Below, one piece after another: positions 33,769 to 45,669 of a stretch of DNA of 64,000 nt. The notes below the pieces were generated by a model, which saw only the letters and a program-made list of their open reading frames with translations, was not told where the DNA came from and searched no databases. The stretch's first letter is position 1. Each line of letters begins with the position of its first letter. The stretch is from Paralvinella palmiformis (lineage: Eukaryota > Annelida > Polychaeta > Terebellida > Alvinellidae), in NCBI GenBank assembly GCA_025642065.1, contig JAODUP010000518.1:269742-333741 (forward strand). The letters are read 5' to 3'. A program made the position numbers and the translations under genes.

Positions 33769-36700
33769 TTATTTATTTATTTATCGTTTATTGTTTGGCT
33801 TTCTACCATTATAATATATTCAGTTTATTTTTGGAATAACGGTTTCAGTTCTTTATCTTTTTCAGACATTCTGGAAGTTAACCCTTTAACATTCTACTAC
33901 CGATAATGTAATTTGACAAATTGCTAAATAATGGCTATTCATCGTTGTTTATGTCATTTTTAATCTACAGAAAGGCAATCAGAAACGAAATTAGTTCCAT
34001 TGGCAGAGCAACAACAGTCACCATCAAGCCTACGAACAGAATCCCACACTGATAATAGCGAGTCGGGCTACTTGGATTCCGTATGGACATCCTTACCACC
34101 AGAAATCACCGATCCTGACAGCTGTCCTCATAGGTTATGGAGCCACTTCACGGCTAATATATCTAGCCAGCTGTGGGCTTTGGATGAAGCAACTGCGTTG
34201 GATCGACTCGACGCCGAATCCAAGAACTACATTAATAATCTTGTGATTATAAAGGGGGGTGAGTATGACGAGTAAGAATAACAATTGGCTACTTTGATTT
34301 CAGATTATTTCTTAGACTGATATGGTATGATTAATAACACCATGAGTTTATAAAAACACATTTGAGATGGCATCACGTTGACTGGAATGAAGACCAAAGA
34401 GTTAAGACATTCCTCAGATCATAATTTTGTGCACAACTGCACACATTTATACAAATCCACACAGAGATAAATCCGTTTTTGTCTAGAGATCAGAACGTTA
34501 TTTACCTATCCGCTCAGCTGTTTACACATTTCCTGCAATTGTCGGTATTTGTAAACAAATCCACAGAAGGTTACTTCTATCTGTAAAAGATTTGTAGAAT
34601 TTAAGAGTTTTAGTACGAACATAGGCGATGAATTACTTTACATTGAGTTGTTAGTCAGTGCATTTACTCCATCAGCCAAGAAATGCACGTATCTATGTGT
34701 GTATGTATGTATGTATTTCGGTGTCATCTATTGATATTAGGTGATTTAAATATACATTGGGATTATCAGAGGAATGCAAATACCAAATAACTGGCTGACA
34801 ATCTCAGACGTGCTAATCTCGGCCAACATGTGCAAGAAAGAGCATACATATATGGTCACATCTTAGATCTTGTTATCTCACGTGACACTGATAATTTGAT
34901 TAATGTGGTGTCCGTGTCTTCCATGTTGTCTGATTATTTCATTATTGATCATCTGCTGGATCACTATAACAGTACATTGAGGGATCTTGTAGATGAGTAT
35001 ACACCTTTAAGGGCAAATCAAATACGAAGAAGACCACCTCTTCCATGGAACAATAAGGACATACAAGCCACAAAGAGACACCGAAGGAATTGTGAGAGAT
35101 TGTGGCTGAAGACCGGTTTGCTTTTTATTATGAAATGTTCAAGGCCAGTAAAATTTGATTTGAGAATATCTTTGATGCTAGAAAATAAAAATATTAAAAT
35201 TAAAATATCAAAAAAACGCAAAGGAAACGAAATGACTATTCAGTGTTGTGAATAGAGTACTCCATAAACGTCAGCCGTGCTTCCAAATCTTATTAACAAT
35301 AATTTCTTCTATCAAAAGATACTAAATATGGGTTATTGGTTCCCTTCCATCACCTTATCACAGAGTATGCCATTGGTAAAATTAGTCCGCATTTCGATGA
35401 TGGATACATTTGAGCCTGATACTGAGTCTGATAAATATATCAGACAGTGCCTGAAATGGTTATCTAAAGCTTTTTGTGCAGTTGACCTTATGCCTACATG
35501 GCCTGCTAGGAGTTTCTGGATGTTCTGATAAGCACGATTACGAAGATAGTTATAATAAAAATAGATTAAAATATCATAATCTCTGTGTGTTTTCCTAAGA
35601 TCCATGAAAGCTGCAGTACTAGAAGTTTTAATTAAAAAAAGACAGTTTAGACTATAATATTCTAAACAGTTACAGACTAGTTTCAAATCTAATAGTATTG
35701 TCCAACATTATAGAAAAGGCAATTGCCTTTCATCCAAACAAATATTTAGCCAATATTAATCTTAATGAATCAATACAGTCTGTGCAAATAAAAGTAATTA
35801 CACGTACTAAAACATCCTTAGCTCGGGTGAAAACCATCAATTGACAACATAATATCAAGGGTAGGCCACCAGTTACTTTCTATCTAAACAAATATTTAAT
35901 CAATAATAACCTTAATGACTCACTACAAGGCTGCATATAAAAGTGGTCACAGCATTGAACCAGCCTTAGTTCGTGTGAATTATTATTTTTATTATGTCAA
36001 TTGATCAAGGCAAGCCAACATTACTTTTTCTTCTAGACCTGTCTGCTGCCTTTGATACAGTTGACCATAATATACCTTTATCTAGGTTTAAAGACATTTT
36101 CGGGCTGTCAAAGTAAAGTATTTTAATTGTTTCCATCCTATCTGGAACAACGCTTCCAGAGAGTATCTGTTCATGTTATTATATCTGATGTTCAGTTCTT
36201 GGTCCTCTGGTTTTCACAATGTATACTCGTTCTTTTGGGATTATTGCGCAGCGAAATGCAGCAAATATCACGTGTATACTGATGACAAACAGCTATAAAT
36301 ATATCACTGGATTATGAAAATGAGCGAAAGAACATTGTATTGCTGATATTCAGTTATGGATGATTCAAAATCTGCTAAGATTAAATGGTAACAACACAAA
36401 TATGATATATTCATCTAAACAAATATTTAGCCAATATTAACCTTAATGAAACAATACAGTCTGTGCAAATAAAACTGATTAAATATTATATATGTTAAAT
36501 TCCTAAAACACCATTCTTATAGATGGGTTCAGCTTGGATTACCTTTAATGGGTCAATAAAAAAGCTAGGGGGTATTTTGATTAATGTATTAACATGTATG
36601 AACCTGTCATATTAATATGCCGAGCTGCCTACTACCATCTTAAGAACATCCGCTGTTTAAAAGCATTCTTAACACAAGAAACACTTGTAACTGTTGTCCA

Positions 36701-38229
36701 TGCCTTTGTTACATCTCGGATAGACTATTGTAACTCCCTGTTATATGGCATATCTGATTATAACATTAATCGCCTTCAGCGAATTCAGAATAGTGCAGCT
36801 CGTATAGTGACAAATACTCGAAAATATGAACATATCACCCCATTTTACTAACAACTTCCAAATCTATCAATGACATGACGCAGTCATACTGAAAAACTGA
36901 AGTGACTCATATCGAAGCTATTGCTGGTACTCGTGTATTTACAAGTAATATGGTGATTGTATCACCCAGTTCGTAAAACAAGTTGATTGGTGGAAATTAG
37001 AAATGCTCCATCTCATGAAAGTTTTTAATTTCTTCCGAAAATATATCTGTTTAAGGTTGCTTTTACTGAGTAATAATGTTTATCAATAAAATCCGCTTTA
37101 TTAAATATACATTATTTTTGTTATTATTTCTATAATTATTGCGCGTACACAAATGCACGTGGATGTGTGCAAATATTCACACAGACATGCATACATGCAA
37201 ATACACTCACGCATTACGCGCAGGCAAACACAGGCACACATACACACACATACACACTCACACACAGACAGACGTGTGCTCACAAAATTCGCCCCCTTCT
37301 CTCTCTCATCCTTAAGGGGGCTCCTCTGTGGTTTAATTGATAGCGCGATGGACCACAGTTCACTACCACCCAGACATGGCGTCAATTCTATTTTGTCAAT
37401 TCCAATTGAATCAATTCCATTTGGCCAATTCCAATTCCAATTCCACAGCAAATTTATCAAATCCAATTAAATTCTAATTCCAAATGTTTTTTCAGAACCT
37501 TTTTTGCCTAATACTTTTTACCATGAGTAGGTACTCCGAGTGCCTACACTTGGAATACCTACTCCGAGTAGTTTATATTCCAAGTAGGATTGTCATGGAA
37601 GAAATATTTCTGAATTAAAAAATTAAAAGGTAACTTAATTTTTTTTTGCCGTTCTAAACATTGAACGGGGGTAAATTTAGGCATTTTCTGGATCAACTTG
37701 GTTCCAGTATATTGGTCTCACCACATGTAAGTGTTAACGTAGTAAAAAATTGCAAAATCCTAATCACAAGGCGCTTTTAGCTAAAGAGATATTTGATGAT
37801 ATGAAGTGGTGGATCATAGTCTTGGGTGCATCTCCATGTAAAAGTGTATTTTGTAATCACCAAAGATGTGTTAATATTCCACTGTCCAGTATTAGCCTTG
37901 AAACGAATGTATTTGCTTAGTTCCACCCAGCAGGGGTCAGACCCTCTATTTACTTTCAGAACATTGTTGGGTACTAAACCACTTACATATGGTAAGATTA
38001 CAAAATATCTCAAATCGTTATTAAAACAGTTAAGTCTGGAAACAGGCTATACTAGTCACAGGTTTGGGAGAGGAGTGGCAAGTTTTTGCTCCAGATTGGC
38101 GTTCCCGGTGAGATGATAACATTTATTAATTCCTAAATAGCAATATCTCTATATAGATTACAGTATGCTATGTGTGTGTACATTTTGTAGACATATAGAC
38201 ATTAATTGTTAAACCCATTATATTCTTGT

Positions 38230-38278
<49 letters not shown>

Positions 38279-39307
38279 AGACCAAAGTTCTGGATAGGCT
38301 GTGGCATACAAGCGACAGGTTGGGGATACTCCCAAACTACAAGCAAGCAAGATTCTGGATCATTTTGGTTCCAGTATATTAGTAATATCACATGTAAGTG
38401 TTAAAGTTGTAAAAATGGTAAATGAATTTGTGAATTTAATTATTTTTGTAGGAAACTTAAATTCCAATTCAAAATTTCTCAATTCCAATTCCATTTTTTT
38501 TAAGTAATCATTAGCAATTCCAAATCCAATTCGGGAATTTGAATTGGAATTGACCAACAATTCCAATTCCCGAATTGAATGGACCCCATTTCTGCTACCA
38601 CTTGAGTTCAAATCTCGGCGTGAGCATATCTGAAGGGTGTTTCATCTGTCACTACATTTATTACCCTTGGAAATCGTCCGGCCCATTTAGGCAACCACTA
38701 GTAATAGCATAACCCACAAAGGATAAACAAAATAAATGCTCCCTCCACCTTTATATGAAACAAAATCATGTATAGGATCCATAGGATCTAGGGGGAGACA
38801 TAAATAGAACTTAGGCATAAATGTTATATTTCATAAGGGTATGCGGGTGTATGGCCTCAAGAACAGCACAGTGAGACTTTTTTCAACGGATATATTCTGT
38901 CCGCGTGAATGTTTATGTTGTTTTACAAAAAGAGTTTTGTGCACGTTGCCGTTTGAGAGGGCAAAAAACACCACATGTAATCCATACAAAATTTGGATCC
39001 TGTTTTTATAACACAAATACGGGATTTTTAAAAATTATAGTCGTTTCTTTTCGACATCAATTCATACCATGATATTTTAGTATTTGTACGTTTACAGAAG
39101 ATTGTCGACAACTGGCAGAAGATGGAGAGAGACAGCGACCAGCGGCTAGTTTCGTGCTACGAAGTTATACGGAACGAAATTACACAGTGACGTTCGTCAC
39201 CTCGCTCAATTTCGATAACCTTGACCGCTTCGATGCAATACTAGATGCTTGGTCAGGTGAGAGCACGTTCTTTAAATCGCAAATCTTACACACACACACA
39301 CACACAC

Positions 39308-39346
<39 letters not shown>

Positions 39347-40078
39347 CATATATATATATACGAAGTGGTTAAGCATCCAAGCATCGGAACCCTGTATAGG
39401 TTATAGGTCCGAGCACTCAATACTCATGCGCCAATTATTCCTGTTTGTTATTACTTCCGCTCAAATATGGCGGCCAAGCATGTAGTTGAAAGTAGAAGAT
39501 GCTTTTTATAGTTTAAAGAGGTACAAACGATAATCAAAGAAATAGACGATCGATAGAACAGCCAGGCGGCTTTACAAACAATCGGGGTTCCCAGGTGTCA
39601 AAGAAAACCTGGAATAAAACAAATTAATTTTCCCGGTCCTTGAAATGTCATTGGAAAAATGAATAAATAGTATATCTGTAGAAATAATATTTTCTTGGCT
39701 GCGATAACCATAAAATAATGCATTTCTTATAAATGTAAGATTTTCTTTTAAATCTTATTATAACGTCTATTAATATACTTAATCTAACATCTTTATTAAA
39801 TGCTAGCAGCAGTAATTACAACTGAGCTCCCGTCACTGATGCGAGTAGATGAAAAATTAAAAACGATCATGAAATTGCTCATATTTATAATAATATTGAT
39901 GATGTATGGTTCAGATGCTGAATGCTCGGATCTTTATCTCCAACGAACACGATTACGATGCTCGGCTTGCTGTTCCGCGTCCGAGCATCGGAAACACCCA
40001 AGCTTGGCGCACGCGCGTAGAGTGCTCGGACCTTTATCATCAACGAGCACGATTCCGATCATCGGATACGTAACAACA

Positions 40079-40126
<48 letters not shown>

Positions 40127-41695
40127 GAATTTCAGGAATTAGGTTTCTTAATCCGGAGGCAAACTGCACATTCACATATTCTCTAGGGGGGGGGGGGGCA
40201 CTCTCTTACCCCTAATTGATCATTGCTTTAGACGGTACAGTTGGAAATAACTTAGGTTACACCCTTTCCCTCACGTCTTATACCTGGGGTTCTCATACAA
40301 TTTACCGGGCGCCTCCGTGGACTAGCGGTAGCGCGCTGGACCACATATCACTACCGCGCGTGTTCGAATCTTGGCGTGAGCATATCTGAAGGTTGTTTCA
40401 TCTTTGACTTCGCTTCATTACCTTTGGAGGTCGCTCGGCCCATTTAGCCTACCATGTGCACAAAAGTGGCCGTAAAACACCATCATCATCATCATCATCA
40501 TCATCATCTCATACAATTTACCTCAAACATTTTGCATTGTCGAATTCATCATACAGCCCATTCACATTTATACCACCTGAAATTATGTCTTATGTTATCT
40601 TAACTTTCCCGCTTTCGTCAACCTCCAGCACATTGTACCTCTTGCGCATGCGTACTTGATGGCTAATGACTTTTCGTGTTTGCCTTTTACGAGGACCCAT
40701 TTCAGCGGCTGTGTATATCCCATCCCAGGAAATACCCGGACTTCTGATGAAGCTTTGTGCATGGGAGAAGTTGATGAATAGAACCAATGTCGATATCCAC
40801 CTATTAATGGCAGTTGGGGTGAGTTGGTAGCATCCTGTGTATATTTGTATGATAGCATTAGAGATTGTGTGAGGTTGGTTGTGTTCGGAGGGTAAGTGTG
40901 TTTGTGTGTTTGGGTTGTTGGTTAGTTGAATGAGGGAGTATAGGGGAAAATACCACCACACTAGTGGGAGTTACGATAATATATTATCCAAAAATACATA
41001 GGGAGAGAATGCTGGATTGATTAGAGGGGTGCGTTGGCTACACTATGTGAATGGGTACGTAACAAAACTGAAATGTGATCATATTCGTGTAACTTCGACT
41101 TCTTTCATACAACTGAATATAATAGCAGTCTTCTATAATAACGGAACCATAAAATATATATGCATACATACTAGGATTTGTTTTAAAAATCCCTAAACTC
41201 CGATTTAAAATCTTTTAAATCATATTGTTTTATTTAAATCGATTTTAAATTTATGGCAACAAAATCCCTGCATTTAGTTGCTACATTTCCAGCACATTGC
41301 CGACATATTGCTTCCCCCACTACTTTAGTTTTATCAATGTATAACCACACACAATCCTGTTTTCTGCCAAACATTGTGAAATTGGCATATATAAGTAAAT
41401 GCTGATAAAATATATAATACTCTAATCTGAAAGTTGCAGAGTTAGGTTTTATTTATGGTATGTATTCAGCATAAGATAACTATCAATAGTGAATCTATGC
41501 GAATGTTCACCATATAAGCCCGTCCTAGGTAAACACTAAGTACTTAACATTAGTTCACTGATCCCCTAAATGCATAGCAAAGATGTGAATTCATATATAG
41601 CTGTGTTTGTATTTAGATTTATGGAGGTAGATCTCGAAGGTTTATGTATAGGTATGTTGATGATCTGTGCCTGTTGCCTCTTTATATGTACCTTA

Positions 41696-41743
<48 letters not shown>

Positions 41744-42276
41744 CACGTATGCACGCACACACGCAACATTCACATCCATACAAAAACAATATTCAACCGA
41801 ATTTATTATCTAGAAATACTACCCACGAAATCAACTTCGTAACCTTGCCGCTAAAAACACGAAGACAGTGTTGTCTCTCCTTTGTGATGTGGATTTAATA
41901 CCGTTCAGTTATACTGAGGACAATATTAATGGACTTTGGTTCGAGGACGAGACATTCTTTGAGTCGAATGTAAGCTTCACTACCCGTTTACTTCATGTAT
42001 GGATTTAGTGTGTGACAATATTTAAGAATTATGGATAATTTATTATAAATGTTTATTAAATCTTTCCCGATTTACCGTTTTAGGCTAACATTTGTACACA
42101 ATTGGACATAACATTATTTTTGTCGTTGTTACTGTCCCTTTGTCCTTTCAGGTATTGGTCGTACCTGCGTTCGAAACGATGACCGACGTCCCGATGCCGA
42201 ACGATAAGCGAGATGTGATAGAATTGTGGGATCAGGGTATAGTGAGAAGACACAGGTAATTATCTCTTTCTTTGTC

Positions 42277-42344
<68 letters not shown>

Positions 42345-45300
42345 TTAATTGCGACACGCCAACAGGTTGCATCAAGCTTTTATTAACATTTAAATGAGTA
42401 GCTGGCACATAATCTTGTTGGCTCGACGTGTTTAAAACTATCTTAGTGAGTAAGCGTTTGTTTTGTTTGGCGTCGTTTGTGGTGTCACTCGGATGATGAT
42501 GATGATGAAGATGGTTGCGTTTTACGGCCACATTTGTGAACATGGTAGGCTAAATGGACCGAGCGACTTCAATAGGTAATGAAGGGAAGTCAAAGATGAA
42601 ACACCATTCAGTTGGGTATACGTCGAGATTCGAACTCAGGTCGTAGTCATCTGTGGTCCAACGCGCTACCAATTAGACCACAGAGGCGCCCCAGAGCATA
42701 CTCGCAAGGGATCGAATGATCAAACCAAAGTTTTTCATTACAAAACGAAAAGTGCCTGGATCGAGAGACTATTAGTATGGCGTGCTATGAGATGAAGGGC
42801 TGCAACACATCCCTTCTATCACCCATTCTGGCATCATTTTACCTCCTGGCACGCTGTGGTAAATCAGTCTTGAAAACATGTTTTATGCCACTTAAGGACA
42901 ATATATTACATCATTAAACAACAATTACGATGACCTACACAAGAACAGCTGGCGTTATGAAATTGTTGGTATATAGCGTTATGAAACTGTTGGCATATAG
43001 CGTTATGAAACTGTTGGTATATAGCGCGTTCAAATGTTAACTGTGTAGGTTTTATTTCTGACCGAGGCTCGTGGACAGTGTGTGAGGATTGTTTTGAAAT
43101 TTACATTTTGGAATCTATTCTTAGGACGATCCCTTTCGAGGTTACACCTTTTCTGGAAAGTAATAGCGATTATTCGATATTTCCGAAATATATTTACATA
43201 TTTTGTTTTAGGATTTTAATGATTAATGCATTTCATTTTATTGCTAAGGGAATTGTATTGAGCTATTACTATTATTATAATTTTTTGTTGTTATTATTGT
43301 TGTTATTGTTGTTAATATTGGGAGACCAATACCTCCAGAGGAATTAAAATATCCTGAAAGTAACCATCTTCAGATGTAATTCAGTTATACTGTGTTCTAG
43401 TGCCTCCTCTTCCCATATCCACCCTGATAGGGGGTGTCTTGCTAACGCAGCGTATAGAGCGCAGTTTCACACCTGTTTGTGGTATTTATTTCCTAGACAG
43501 TCATCCCTCGGCCATATGTTCCGGATTTGGCTCGTGCCGAGGCTGAACCACCACTCAACTCAACCTTCACCCTCAAAGGGGCATGTTTCAAAGGATTATA
43601 CTTAGCTAGGCGTACAAACATCGATCCTTTACGTTACATCTTTAGTTTGTAATGAGTCCTTCGTGGAAGACAATGGTGGTAGATGTCTTCTCATCGAGTT
43701 GGCGAACAAGGCCTCCGTGTTCTCTGCCAAAAATAATCTCGAAACTTTATTTACCAGGATTTTATTATTTAATGTGATAGCTGAAGTATTGATTGATTGA
43801 TTTATTAAGGAAGTGAGTGATTGAGTGTATGGTTGAACGATACCTTGGCACCAAAGGTAATAATTATTCCCGTTGGTTCTAGATGCATCTTACGATATGC
43901 AAGAAGAAAAGGTGTCAGAATTCTAAAAACCTATTGTGCCTTTTCTGGTCACTGAACTTCTGGCCTTGAAGGGAAAAACACATCCTGTTGTACCGACTGA
44001 CACATCTTTGGCACGTTTTATTATGCAAAGCGATACGTATAAATTATCAAAATAGGATAAGAAAACTATAAAAAATAAACGTGTTTCGACCTCACCAGCT
44101 CAATTCAAATAATTAGAAATTGTGGGGACAAATTGTTAATCACTAGAACGCAGGTGGAAAATATGTTTTGTTGTGATTGATGCTTGAATGATTCTCTTCA
44201 ATATATATGATTGATTATTAATCTCGTGATCAAACAGTGCTTAGTGGGATATTGCTGCGTTGATATCGCCTTACTTTAGGCAAAATTGCATGAAGTAGCA
44301 GTACACATTTAAATCAACGTGGACACTAACAACCGCCATTCCTTTACTTGAAATCTTCTAAAACAATGATGTGTATTACTAAAAAAATGTAATAAAGGTT
44401 TAACTGAAACAATTGTAATCTATGGAAATACTGTTACCTATGTTAATTAAAGTTATTCATCGAAGTTATGAATATATTGTAATCGTTACCATTAAAAGGT
44501 GAACTCACTTCGAATTGTTATACATCGTTTCTCACTAAAACTCACTCTGAAACCCTTAGCAAATGTCATTCCTTGTATGATCCGGAATGTGTGCTCTTTC
44601 GCAATTAAGAACCTTTACGAGACTTACTGTATATTGACAAGTACTAGATATGGGTATTAATCCTATCTGTGCTAGGTTTTAGTTTAATATGTAACCCACG
44701 TTTGGGACAAATTGAATACATCCGCAAACCCTGGGCTGCAAAATGGAAGCCGCCATTTTGAAATTCCTATATTCAGCCATTATTCCATATATATTGCAAT
44801 ATATGTGGCTCTATTATTTGTAACTAAATTATATTTGCTAAATAGCATGTAAATCTTTCTTCATATCCATGCTATGAATGAATAATGTATATCATTATCC
44901 ATAACGCAATAATACCGTTAGTACATGCATTAGAAAGACGTCAGTAATTGGTTGAAATTAAAATAGTACACTACAATCCAGACACAATCAACCCAAACCA
45001 CAGCAAAATTACAAACATCGAAAAACAAAGTTGAAGAGGCGTCACTCATCAAGGTTTTACATGTTCCACGAAGGTAAACAAGATTATGTTATAATTCTCT
45101 TGACGTAACAGATAGAGATTCTCCTAATGACAACCGAGTACCATAAATGTTACAAGATAATGTCATTATATTATGATTAAATTGATTAACTTCCAGATAC
45201 AACGCCTGGCCTGAGGTATCCATGCCAACTAATTATCACCAATGGAAACATGCTATAAAACCATATCGAGTGAGTTAACAAGATTACAAAGAATTGGATA

Positions 45301-45429
45301 CTAAATTATCAAACATCTATTTAGCTTGTTAACAGAAAAGTAATGATTACATATTCATGCATACATATGTTTAATGCTCTCTCCCTTTCTCCTCCTCCTT
45401 CTCCCCCCTCTCTCTCTGTATATATATAT

Positions 45430-45522
<93 letters not shown>

Positions 45523-45581
45523 CAGTGATTAAGTAACTAATAAGATGTTTATTCTTAAAATTGGATTGCTCAAATATAATG

Positions 45582-45669
<88 letters not shown>

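Larger units (their letters stand above)
32410..33970 (+). other. GT49 intron 1 with LINE and SINE fragments
   Basis: It starts with (TA)n at 32417-32482 right after the donor. It holds a tRNA-like SINE at 32745-32965, LINE RNase H sequence on minus at 32970-33650, and (TA)n at 33712-33764 followed by (TTTA)n. Confidence 0.7.
34259..39097 (+). other. GT49 intron 2, repeat-filled
   Basis: This 4.8-kb intron holds a rearranged LINE (34690-37100), a CA-rich region (37150-37265), a family A SINE split by a hAT-like MITE (37316-38710) and (TA)n at 38234-38275. I see no exon between 34258 and 39098, and the two flanking exons join in phase. Confidence 0.7.

Noticed and set aside
40307..40380. tRNA gene
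   Set aside because: The A and B box resemblance is strong but no acceptor stem closes, the unit recurs in many copies with a common body and tail, and it has target duplications; it is a SINE head.
42953..43026. CRISPR-like array
   Set aside because: Three head-to-tail 25-base units with no unique spacers, in an animal intron; a minisatellite.
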